The position numbers and the translations under genes are program-made. From Bacteroidales bacterium (lineage in GTDB: Bacteria; Bacteroidota; Bacteroidia; Bacteroidales; JAADJA01), in NCBI GenBank assembly GCA_021740645.1, contig JAIOZL010000006.1, positions 118,118-182,117 on the forward strand: a stretch of DNA of 64,000 nucleotides. The letters are read 5' to 3'. This document shows, in pieces, positions 55,129 to 62,771 of the stretch (position 1 is the first letter of the stretch; each line of letters begins with the position of its first letter). The notes under the pieces were generated by a model. That model worked only from the letters and a program-made list of their open reading frames with translations, was not told where the DNA came from and did not search any database.

Positions 55129-55138
55129 GCTGCACAAC
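55129..55138 (-). other. start box of the KAP cassette (GTTGTGCAGC)
   Basis: The 10-nt box at 55138-55129 (minus) is the exact complement of the R'' box after the KAP gene (51917-51908), as expected for the two ends of one integron cassette. It is the R' end of an upstream attC whose other half I could not find in 55140-55300, so this is probably the broken or first end of the array. Confidence 0.75.
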
Positions 55139-55571
55139 GTGTTTATATCGCTAAATTTACTCTATATTTCATCGCTTTTGCATTTCAAATTGAAAAGTAG
55201 CAGACCAAAGACTTCCCCACCTAAGCAAGCTTTTCAACGCATTATTATTGTATTTAGCTATTGGTCTGATGTAATCTTTGTTATTGTACTTTACAAAACT
55301 AGAGAATATTTATTTTTAAACAAAGTATTCGGCTGTCGGCTTTTGGCTATTAGCTATTAGCTGTTAGCTTTTGGCTGTTGGCTTTTAGGTTTTGGATTTT
55401 TCACTCATCACGCTTCACCCCTATACCTTATACCTTATACCCTATACCCTATACCTTATACCTTATACCCTAATCACAAACTCTTCACTTTTCACCCTTC
55501 ACTCATCACTCATCACTCTTCACCCCTATACCTTATTTCCCTATTACCGTTTACTTTTAGTATCTCAGAAA

Positions 55572-55591
55572 CCCCGCCCTAAAGGACGGGG
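55572..55591. repeat. REP-like hairpin CCCCGCCC-TAAA-GGACGGGG, copy 1
   Basis: A 20-nt near-perfect palindrome with a TAAA loop inside the heptamer region. It is similar to the end hairpins of IS200/IS605-type elements and derived REP sequences; no transposase is near. The second copy is at 55968-55987. Confidence 0.6.
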
Positions 55592-55747
55592 CAACTGAAG
55601 AAGGTAAATCTCATTCCTATAAGTACCTGATTAACTTATTTCCCTATCCCCTTATACCCAATACCTTATACCCTAATCACCAACTCATCACTCTTCACTC
55701 TTCACTCTTCAACCTCCACTTTTACCCGCGGTGACGAAAGAGCTGGC

Positions 55748-55801
55748 GTCATTGCGAGGAACCAAAAGCCAAGCTTGTGGGCAGAAGTTCCGAAACAATC
55801 T
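55748..55801. repeat. diverged dispersed repeat of the GTCATTGCGAGGAA...GAAACAATCT type
   Basis: GTCATTGCGAGGAACC at 55748 and a TTCCGAAACAATCT end near 55788-55801 resemble the widespread GTCATTGCGAG...GAAGCAATC intergenic repeat family, with an internal insertion of heptamer-like sequence (CAAAAGCCAAGC). Only one copy is in the window. Confidence 0.45.
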
Positions 55802-55967
55802 AATCTTTTTTATCTATTTACCTATTACCCTTATACCTTATACCTTATACCCTATACCCTAATCACAAACTCACCACTCTTCACTCTTAACCCTTCACTC
55901 ATCACTCATCACTCTTCACCCCTATACCTTATTTCCCTATAACCGTTTACTTTTAGTACCTCAGAAA

Positions 55968-55987
55968 CCCCGCCCTAAAGGACGGGG
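55968..55987. repeat. REP-like hairpin, copy 2
   Basis: Identical to the hairpin at 55572-55591, carried along in the duplicated block 396 bp away. Confidence 0.6.
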
Positions 55988-56364
55988 CAACTGAAGAAGG
56001 TAAATCTCATTCCTATAAGTACCTGATTAACTTATTTCCCTATCCCCTTATACCCTATACCTTATACCCTAATCACAAACTCCCCACTCTTCACCCTTCA
56101 CCCCTATACCTTATGCCCTTTTCCCCAACTCTATCCCCTACCACACACTTACCCTTGCTTATCTCTCACAGGCAATTGCAAACATTGTGGTAAGCTAAAA
56201 ACTTAATAATTTAAACAGCAGACAACCAAAAGCCAATCAGGCTGTCTTTTTTTCAGATTATTTTAAAAGATCAGGAGGAAATTATCAGGGTTTACCTTGT
56301 TGGATTTTAACTAATTTTTAACAAATGTTTGCCCGTCCATAAAAAATTGCGAATGGCTTTAGAT

Positions 56365-56372
56365 TATTTTTG
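56365..56372 (+). promoter_or_regulatory. Bacteroidota -7 box (TAttTTTG) of the sulfur-relay operon
   Basis: A TAnnTTTG element 32 bp upstream of the GTG start at 56405, the probable promoter core for 56405-58987. A TTG at 56347 is too close (15 bp) to be a standard -33 element. Confidence 0.45.
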
Positions 56373-56404
56373 AAGCCGGATTACAAATAATAGTTAAGAT
56401 TATT

Positions 56405-56644
56405 GTGGAAAATATTGCAGTTAACAATTGGGAGTATGATGCGGCATTCGATGCCAAGGAGAAGGCCTGTGGCGATTTGGTCATTAGTTTGTTTAAATTT
56501 TTTAAAACAATTGAACCGGGAATGAAAGTACAAATAACGGCTCATGATATTGGGGCGGCGAACGACATTGCTGCCTGGTGCAGATCGACCAATAAGGAAT
56601 TACTTGCCATAAATCCACCTTATTATTTAATTGAAAAAAAATAG
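56405..56644 (+). CDS. TusA-like sulfur-carrier protein
   Basis: 79 aa, the TusA/SirA fold. AFDAKEKACGDLVISLFKFF has the single Cys (Cys22) at the position of the persulfide-forming Cys of TusA, but the normal CPxP motif is changed to CGDL. GMKVQITAHDIGAANDIAAWC at ~39-59 is the second half of the domain. It would carry a persulfide or selenide sulfur to a partner in the cytoplasm. It starts with GTG; no ATG is available. First gene of the operon with DsrE, TusA-OsmC and MetE-like genes. Confidence 0.75.
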   Translation: MENIAVNNWEYDAAFDAKEKACGDLVISLFKFFKTIEPGMKVQITAHDIGAANDIAAWCRSTNKELLAINPPYYLIEKK

Positions 56645-56674
56645 AATTATTGTATTAACTTAAAATGGAAAACT

Positions 56675-57040
56675 ATGAATGGAAAATTTTGTGTATCGAT
56701 AATCAATTGTCATAAAAATCCGGATACAGCCACTGTAGGATTTGTAGTTGCAGGCGCTGCTCTGGGATCAGAAAAAGAGACCACAGTTTTTTTAAGTACA
56801 GATGGTGTGTGGGCTGCCGTTAAAGGCGAAGCTGAAAAAGTAAATATTGGTGAACCTTTCAAACCCTTAAAAGAACTAATTACCTCTTTTGTTGAAAATG
56901 GCGGAAAGATATTGGCCTGTACACCTTGTTTGAAAACCCGTGGAATAACAGAAGATATGTTGATTGATGGTGTTACTCCGGCCGGTGGTGCAGTTTTGGT
57001 TGAGCTGCTTTCCGAAGGAACCCCCTGTATTACTTATTAA
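56675..57040 (+). CDS. DsrE-like sulfur-relay protein
   Basis: 121 aa. It resembles the DsrE/DsrF family: VGFVVAGAALGSEKETTVFLS (~21-41) is the typical first half and GGKILACTPCLKTRGI (~76-91) the segment with the reactive cysteines (Cys82, Cys85). DsrE proteins accept or store persulfide sulfur and hand it to TusA-type partners. It lies between two TusA-domain genes with gaps of 30 and 4 bp, so a relay TusA-DsrE-TusA/OsmC is probable. It is not a sulfur oxidation dsr cluster; no dsrAB is near. Confidence 0.8.
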   Translation: MNGKFCVSIINCHKNPDTATVGFVVAGAALGSEKETTVFLSTDGVWAAVKGEAEKVNIGEPFKPLKELITSFVENGGKILACTPCLKTRGITEDMLIDGVTPAGGAVLVELLSEGTPCITY

Positions 57041-57044
57041 TTTT

Positions 57045-57788
57045 ATGGATTCCGTTAAAGATCTTGGGTCATTAACCCCCGACCATATTTTCGATGGTGG
57101 CGATATGGATTGTGGCTCTGGCTTGGTGTTATTGATCCGTGAAAACATGAAAAAGGTTCCGGTGGGCGGAATAATGGAAATGCGCAGCCGTGAACCTTCG
57201 GTATGCGATGACCTCCCCCCCTGGTGCAGGATGGTTGGCCATGATTATCTCGGTATTGTTGGAACACCGGGCCAGGCCCGTTATTTTATCCGTAAAAATT
57301 TATCTGTTACGGATAATAAAAAAACCCTGGAAGAAGATAAACAAAAGGCCAAAAACTATGAGTGGCGCCTCCGTACCAGGTCTACAGGGCATTTAAAAAG
57401 TACTGTCTATTGCCGTAACTTCTCTTTTGATGTAGGGCAGGCAGCCAGTTTCGAGGAAAAGGATAAACATCCCTCTGCCCTTGAATACCTTGTGGGTGCC
57501 CTGGCAGCCTCTTTATCTACATCTTTTTCAACTGAAAGTGCAAAGGCTGGCCTGGATATCGACGATGTGGAGATAAGCATCCGGTGCCAACTGGACAATA
57601 TTCTTGCCCACCTGGGATTGGAAGAGGGATATCCGGGCATATCATCCGTTAATATCAAGTGTTTTATTACTTCTATGGATGATGCGGAAAAAATCAGGGC
57701 GGTGTGGTCCGACACCTTAAAACGCTCGCCACTATATGCTACACTTGAAAAGTGCACCAGCATAACAACAAAAATGAACATTGTATAA
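57045..57788 (+). CDS. TusA-OsmC fusion protein
   Basis: 247 aa, start ATG 57045 (4 bp after the DsrE stop). Residues 1-85 are a TusA domain with Cys23 in GGDMDCGSGLVLLIREN (CGSG instead of CPxP). Residues ~105-247 are an OsmC/Ohr-like domain (KHPSALEYLVGALAASLST, then RSPLYATLEK). The two Cys of peroxide-reducing OsmC/Ohr seem to be Ser here (AASLST and RSPLY), so the domain is unlikely to be a peroxidase and may bind a ligand or partner. OsmC-TusA links to sulfur transfer. It is followed 20 bp later by the MetE-like gene. Confidence 0.75.
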   Translation: MDSVKDLGSLTPDHIFDGGDMDCGSGLVLLIRENMKKVPVGGIMEMRSREPSVCDDLPPWCRMVGHDYLGIVGTPGQARYFIRKNLSVTDNKKTLEEDKQKAKNYEWRLRTRSTGHLKSTVYCRNFSFDVGQAASFEEKDKHPSALEYLVGALAASLSTSFSTESAKAGLDIDDVEISIRCQLDNILAHLGLEEGYPGISSVNIKCFITSMDDAEKIRAVWSDTLKRSPLYATLEKCTSITTKMNIV

Positions 57789-57808
57789 AAGATAATTTCA
57801 AAATTGAT

Positions 57809-58987
57809 ATGCATAAAAATGAAAAGCTGTTTCCGGTTACGCAGGTAGGAAGTTGGCCACGATCGCACATGCTGATTAAAGCTTTGCGCGACAAACAAAA
57901 GGGACGAATAACAATTGAAGAATTTAACGAGGTAGCGGACAAAGAAGCCGAAAGATGCATTCAGTATCAATTGGATGCTGGCGTAGATATATTGGTTGAA
58001 GGGGAGCATCACCGGGATAATTTTTATTCCTTCCTGACGGATAAACTGAACGGGGTCAAACTCATGTCGCTGGCTGAAATGTTAGACACCCTTGAAAACA
58101 AAGAAAGCTTTGAAGAAATGCTGGATACGCTGGATGTTCCGGCCTCATCCATAAAAAACCCCACGTGTATTGGTAAACTATCCCGAAGAGAGTCATTGAC
58201 TTTAAATGAGTTTCGTTTAGTGAAAAGCCATACCGATAAGCCGGTTAAAATTACGCTTCCGGGCCCATATCTCTTAACCAGGGCAATGTGGGTGAGTGCC
58301 TTTTCAACACAGGGATATGAGAATAAACTGGAAATGGCTGATGACATTGTTAATATTTTAAGGGAGGAGTTGGCCGATCTGCAGGAGGCAGGTTGCGAGT
58401 TTGTACAATTTGATGAACCTGTTTTAACAGAAATCGTGATGTCGGAAGATTGCGACCGGCGGACCTTCATGTGAGCTACCCTCGCAACCCGGTCAGATGC
58501 AGACACGGAGTTACAATATGCAGCAGAATTGATCAACAGGGTTGTTGATGGATTTACAGGTATCCGGACAGGCATTCATGTTTGCCGTGGCAACTGGAGT
58601 AAAAATGAGGACACACTCCTTTCAGGAGATTATTTGCCCTTGCTCCCTGCCTTTACCAAAATGAATGTAAACCAGTTTGTGTTGGAGTTTGCCACACCCA
58701 GAGCAGGAGAAATTGAAATCATCGGAAAGGCACTTAACCATAAAGAACTAGGGATAGGAGTTATTAATCCCCGCACCGACGAAATAGAATCCGTAGAATT
58801 TATTATTGATAAAGTTGAAAAGGCCCTGGAATATTTTGCTCCTGAAAATATTTTTTTGAATACCGATTGTGGTTTTGGAAGTTTTGCTGAACGTTGTGTA
58901 AACGACGAACAAAATGCCTTTTTGAAAATCAAACAAATGGTGAAAGCCGTCGGGGTATTGCGGGAGAAATATGATCTGAAACCTTAA
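57809..58987 (+). CDS. MetE-like (cobalamin-independent) methyltransferase with one in-frame TGA, candidate selenoprotein
   Basis: 393 codons, one frame. It starts MHKNEKLFPVTQVGSWPRS, has GEHHRDNFYSF, KITLPGPYLLTR and EFVQFDEPVLTE, then RTFM-TGA-ATLATRSD. TGA at 58472-58474 is codon 222. The frame goes on unbroken with the zinc motif HVCRGNW (His257, Cys259), Glu293 and NTDCGFGSF (Cys354). The E293-C354 spacing of 61 equals that of E665-C726 in E. coli MetE, so the second half is under coding constraint. From memory, relatives have Cys at the TGA position (FMCAAL-like); TGA is one base from TGT/TGC. Either Sec is inserted, or the gene is a nonsense mutant. A hairpin at 58489-58508 supports the first. 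It ends the operon. Confidence 0.72.
58489..58508 (+). promoter_or_regulatory. candidate bacterial SECIS hairpin after the in-frame TGA
   Basis: A stem CCGGTC / GAC-A-CGG (58489-58494 with 58502-58508, one bulged A) and a 7-nt loop AGATGCA. The stem starts 15 nt and the loop 21 nt after the TGA. The loop size, the G within the first two loop bases and the distance satisfy the usual rules for bacterial SECIS. It could also be chance; I did not compute a folding energy. Confidence 0.45.
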
Positions 58988-59032
58988 TATTCCTAATTCC
59001 TTTATTAATTATTGAACCCATTTTACTGCAGG

Positions 59033-59051
59033 TTTAGCGATAACCGAATTT
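59033..59051 (+). repeat. dispersed 19-mer TTTAGCGATARCCKAATTT, copy 1
   Basis: 17 of 19 bases match the copy at 62075-62093, in the same orientation. The two lie on either side of the T9SS gene 59189-61924, and each is followed after 105-130 bp by a CTYCAGACT word (59141; 62207). Confidence 0.5.
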
Positions 59052-59188
59052 TTGATGGATGAAGCTTGTGCCAAAAATTAAAAGTTTTAGAGCTCAAAAG
59101 GAAAAATTAAAAACGGGGATATCCCAACATATTGTCTTTCCTCAGACTCGTTATGGAATGGGTTTTCTATCTGATGGAGTAGAAATTA

Positions 59189-61924
59189 TCATTTAACAAG
59201 CATCTTAGCCAAACCAACAAAAGAATGCTTAAAACTGATCCTGTAAAAATAGAGTCCAGGATTAAGTAGCGAGCAGTCCATTTCAAACGAATGTTCGCCC
59301 TTTTCCTGATGGCATGAAAATACATTTTCTATGACTACCCCCTGCGCATTCAGCAGGTCGATTGAAACAATGCCCGGATGAACAAGCTCATAGCTGATAT
59401 TAGCAAACTGCCGGCTGGGGTTCGGATAAACCTGAAGGGTAAATCCTGAATTTAATTCTTCTTTTTCCTGATCAGGCCCGGAACCTGAAACCAGGTCCCA
59501 GTTCAGCACACTGGCATAAATATCGAAGCCGGTTTGCCCTCCCCGGTTATCCTGCCAGCTGGAGAATACCCTCTCATCGTCAATGGCAACCACCGGCCAC
59601 TGTTGCATCATGGAGTTTGTGTTGGGAACAATAAAATTGATTCCTACAGGCGTTGCGTCAAGGTCATACCGCTGCGCATATACGTCATCGGTTTCATTCC
59701 TGCTATCATTCCATTCAATAATGAATTTACCTGATTTGCTTGTCGAAATGGATGGTTTGGCCTGGTGTGCTTCACCTGGATCATCGTTTACCTGGAAACT
59801 ATCTTCAATAGGAGTACCATCCCCAAAAAACCTCCTGCAGAAAATATCAGCATTACCATTCCTATGATCCATCCAGGAGACATTAAAATTCCCAAGAGAA
59901 TCCATACTAATGGAAGGTTCTAATTGATGGGTAAGGAAAAGATAATCTTCTACCCTGAAATTTTCCCCGACAGGTGTACCATCGCCCGAATACCGTTGCA
60001 GGTAAACATGCCAGGGACCGTTTCGGTTGTCTTCCCAGGCAATTACAAAATTCCCATCCGGATCAATTGCTATTGTCGGATCGGTTTGAAATGCATACGA
60101 CGAATCATCGTTAACCATGAAACAATTTCCTACTGCTATACCATCGCTCGAAAACATCTGCCCATAAATATCGGGTTCACTTCCCTTTTCTTCTGAACCA
60201 GGCCTGATCTCAGGCTTGTATTTTGAGTTATCCCAGGAAGTTGAATTCATTATGTTTTCAAAACCCCCTTCGTCCGCATCGTTCCAGGTGATAATAAAAT
60301 CCCCGTTATCCTTACAAACAATATCAGGATTCAACCGCATACATGCCCCTGTGGTAGTAACCACAAAATTTTCACCTAGCGGCTCTCCGCCAGCAGAATA
60401 GCGTTGGGCATAAATATCAAAACAATACATATTTCTGAAGTCGGCCCATGAAATCACAAAACTACCATTCGGGGTGGCAGCTGCTGCAGGCGATAAGGCA
60501 TAACCATACTCCATATCCTCATTCACCTTGAAGTTCTCGCCAAGGAAAGTTCCGTCATGAAAAAATCTTTGGGAATAAATTTCTGTTGTACCATCCCGAT
60601 AGTCTTCCCACGTAAGAATAAAATATTCATTACTTAGGGCTATAGAAGGATTGAATTGATTCTCGCTGCCTACATCTCCGTTTACTATCCGGTTATCTTC
60701 CACTGCGGTGCCGTCACTCAGGTATTGCTGGCAGAAAACATCGCCATTATACCCAAACCGAAAATCATCCCATGTAATCATAAAATCACCATTATCCTGC
60801 ACAAAAATCTGGCTTTGGTACTGGTACTCCCCCGAGTTATCATCGTTAACCAAAAAAGCATCTCCAAGGGCTGTTCCATCCCAGGCAAACCGCCGGGCAT
60901 AAACATCGTTGTAATCATCCCGGTTGTCTTCCCAGCAAATTTTAAAATCTCCTTCGGCATCATACGAAACAGATGGATTACGCTGATAAGTGCCGGTTGG
61001 ATTATCAGCAAGCATAACATTGTCGCCAATTGGGTTGCCATTTGAATCATAAAGCTGCCAGTAGACATCCCAATTAGCATTTCGGTTATCGCCCCAGGCA
61101 ATAATAAAATCCCCCTCTTGATCTATGGCTACATCAGGGCGCAGCTGTGAATTATCACCGGGGTCGCTGTTCACCTTAAAATTAACGCCAATAGGTGTAC
61201 CATCGCTGGCATACCTTTGTGCAAAAACATCCCTCTTATCCATGATGCGCTGATCAATCCAGGTTACCACCCAGTTTCCGTCAGCACGTCCGGCCACATC
61301 AGGCCAGTATTGAGGAGCCGATTCCGTATCATCATTGATCAGGAAATTACTGCCTGATGGGGTACCGTCATTTTGGTAGTTTTGACCATAAATATCATAT
61401 TCCCCGCTTCTTTCATCAGCCCAAACTATGGTAAAGTGGCCTTCCGCATCAATTCGTATGGATGGGTGTACCTGGTCTTCTGTTCCATTGTCATCATTCA
61501 CCTTAAAATTACTACCCTGGGGAATCCCTTCACTGAAATAACGTTGGGCATAAACATCATAATTGTAATCATTGTAACCAGCCCAGGCAATCACAAATTC
61601 CATATCGTTATTCACTGCAATGGCTGTATAATGCTGTGCAGCAGAAATGAATTCATCGTTTACCCTGAAGTTCTCACCAACAGGCTCAAAACCAGCATAG
61701 ACCTGGGCATAAATATCATAATTGTATCCATTCCTGTGGTCGCTCCAAACCACAATATAGTGGCCGTTCCCATCACCACCGATAGCCGAAGCGGATTGCC
61801 CGGCAATGCTGCTACCTGATAGCTCATTAACAAGAAAATCAGGGATATTCTGAGAAAAAGTAAACATAGCTGTGAACGAAAATAGGATTAGAAAAAACAA
61901 ATGTGGAAGGTCGTTGTTTTTCAT
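59189..61924 (-). CDS. large secreted repeat protein with T9SS type A sorting domain
   Basis: 911 aa. Signal peptide (1-24), then about 14 tandem repeats of ~50-60 residues (~40-810) with a consensus like GxFxIxWxDxRNGxxDIYxQxYxxDGTPxGxNFxVNDD, each with a Trp-Asp-Asp/Arg-Asn core; these probably form one or two beta-propellers. The C-terminal T9SS type A domain starts FTLQVYPNPSRQFANISYELV and ends in LLNPGLYFYRISF. It is exported by the T9SS. The ligand, possibly a glycan or surface, is unknown. The repeat units are similar enough for recombination. It sits between dispersed 19-mers. Confidence 0.85.
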   Translation of the reverse strand: MKNNDLPHLFFLILFSFTAMFTFSQNIPDFLVNELSGSSIAGQSASAIGGDGNGHYIVVWSDHRNGYNYDIYAQVYAGFEPVGENFRVNDEFISAAQHYTAIAVNNDMEFVIAWAGYNDYNYDVYAQRYFSEGIPQGSNFKVNDDNGTEDQVHPSIRIDAEGHFTIVWADERSGEYDIYGQNYQNDGTPSGSNFLINDDTESAPQYWPDVAGRADGNWVVTWIDQRIMDKRDVFAQRYASDGTPIGVNFKVNSDPGDNSQLRPDVAIDQEGDFIIAWGDNRNANWDVYWQLYDSNGNPIGDNVMLADNPTGTYQRNPSVSYDAEGDFKICWEDNRDDYNDVYARRFAWDGTALGDAFLVNDDNSGEYQYQSQIFVQDNGDFMITWDDFRFGYNGDVFCQQYLSDGTAVEDNRIVNGDVGSENQFNPSIALSNEYFILTWEDYRDGTTEIYSQRFFHDGTFLGENFKVNEDMEYGYALSPAAAATPNGSFVISWADFRNMYCFDIYAQRYSAGGEPLGENFVVTTTGACMRLNPDIVCKDNGDFIITWNDADEGGFENIMNSTSWDNSKYKPEIRPGSEEKGSEPDIYGQMFSSDGIAVGNCFMVNDDSSYAFQTDPTIAIDPDGNFVIAWEDNRNGPWHVYLQRYSGDGTPVGENFRVEDYLFLTHQLEPSISMDSLGNFNVSWMDHRNGNADIFCRRFFGDGTPIEDSFQVNDDPGEAHQAKPSISTSKSGKFIIEWNDSRNETDDVYAQRYDLDATPVGINFIVPNTNSMMQQWPVVAIDDERVFSSWQDNRGGQTGFDIYASVLNWDLVSGSGPDQEKEELNSGFTLQVYPNPSRQFANISYELVHPGIVSIDLLNAQGVVIENVFSCHQEKGEHSFEMDCSLLNPGLYFYRISFKHSFVGLAKMLVK

Positions 61925-62351
61925 GGCGGTTTTATTTCAGGTGATTATATTTTACAGACAAGGAAATATGGCGATTAATTGCATACATCCGTTAAAAATA
62001 ATTTTTTTTGGCCATTTATAAGTAATTATTTTTATCCTCTACCAGACAAAAGCAGCTAGCAATTATCGAGTGTTTTTAGCGATAGCCTAATTTATACTCT
62101 CTGAACTCCCATTGGTATAAGTTTGAATTATTAGATTTAGCTTAGACATCCTACCTGGTTTTTTATTTTTTTTTACAAAACTCGAATCTGAGTACAGATA
62201 GCCTGGCTTCAGACTTATACTATTATGGCTCCAGAGCCTGGGCAAACCGAATCACGATGAGAAATAAATCCTGGACATAATCAGCAGTCTATTCCGCAAC
62301 AACCAATCGTTTTGTATTTTTTTAATCCAGTAATCATCTATAGTCTTATTC
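61925..62351. other. gene-free segment
   Basis: About 430 AT-rich bases without a plausible gene. It holds the second copy of the 19-mer TTTAGCGATAGCCTAATTT (62075-62093) and a CTTCAGACT word at 62207. I see no promoter, RNA or integrase signal. Confidence 0.6.
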
Positions 62352-62669
62352 CTATTTTGAAAACTTATTAATTGCAAATCCGAGTAATCCACCAAGAATT
62401 GTTGTCATTATTGCAATCGGTATCAAGGAAAATGGCTCGTTCCAACCAATCAATATAGCTGACGGCAATAAAACCAGAAATGCTAACAATATCCCTTTGA
62501 TTATCGAATTAATCTTCAAATCAACCGTGGATATTAAGAATCCAACCACAATCCACATTGCGAATGCTGAAATATTTGCATCCCAGGTCAGTTTTTGCAT
62601 AATCATAGGAATTACATCAATTATCCCTGCAACAATGCCTAATAGAATTCCAATTTTATTTTTTTTCAT
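62352..62669 (-). CDS. small membrane protein of unknown function, possible cassette gene
   Basis: 105 aa with four hydrophobic segments (~7-24, 33-52, 59-76, 82-100), no recognised family. GIVAGIIDVIPMIMQKLTWD and GLLGFAINKF flank the core. It has similar AT-rich composition to the cassette genes and lies directly behind attC-like site C (62701-62760) on the same strand. I find no attC after its stop, so it may be the last cassette or an ordinary gene. Confidence 0.55.
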   Translation of the reverse strand: MKKNKIGILLGIVAGIIDVIPMIMQKLTWDANISAFAMWIVVGFLISTVDLKINSIIKGILLAFLVLLPSAILIGWNEPFSLIPIAIMTTILGGLLGFAINKFSK

Positions 62670-62700
62670 AATCTTTTCATGTTAATAGGATGTTTGTTTT

Positions 62701-62760
62701 GCATGCCTTACGCTTAGGCTATGGTGCGTTACCCGCAGGGTATGCACTATACGTTTTATT
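62701..62760 (-). other. attC-like site C
   Basis: Compact imperfect palindrome. On the minus strand TATAGTGCATACCC (62751-62738) pairs with GGGTAACGCACCATA (62734-62720) with one bulge and one mismatch. The arms share TATAGTGC...GCACCATA with attC site 2. It sits between the stop of the lipoprotein gene and the small membrane gene. The R' reads GTAAGGC (GTT lost), and R'' does not match the start box of the lipoprotein cassette, so it is degenerate. Confidence 0.55.
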
Positions 62761-62771
62761 GGCCGCAGATT

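Larger units (their letters stand above)
55331..56120. repeat. heptanucleotide repeat region with a ~250-bp direct duplication
   Basis: About 0.8 kb of 7-nt tandem units of three kinds: GCTRTTA/GCTTTTG (55331-55390), TATACCY (55422-55470, 55827-55858, 56049-56069) and TCWTCAC (55497-55522, 55685-55710, 55890-55918). A block of about 250 bp (55430-55680) is repeated at 55830-56085, and the offset changes from 389 to 396, exactly one heptamer. Short frames here (for example 55392-55598) are artefacts of the repeat. The rest of the 55082-56404 gap has no gene. Confidence 0.85.

Noticed and set aside
55140..55300. Full attC site upstream of the KAP cassette
   Set aside because: Only the R' end (GTTGTGCAGC) and one arm are visible. 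I could not find the complementary arm, so only the box is annotated.
55392..55598. 68-aa protein with LYLIPYT repeats
   Set aside because: It is the translation of TATACCY/TCWTCAC heptamers in a non-coding repeat region.
55331..56120. CRISPR array
   Set aside because: Repeats are 7-nt tandem units without unique spacers of constant length, and no cas genes are near.
56307..56324. Second Rex operator upstream of the TusA gene
   Set aside because: Only the right half TTAACAA is present. The left half (TTAACTA) fits the consensus in 3 of 7 positions.
58472..58530. Frameshift in the MetE-like gene
   Set aside because: The upstream and downstream parts are in the same frame (the distance 57752 to 58529 is 777, a multiple of 3). 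Only a TGA codon separates them.
60656..61045. Plus-strand frame within the T9SS repeat gene
   Set aside because: The antisense of a highly repetitive gene stays open by periodic codon use; no start signal or family match.
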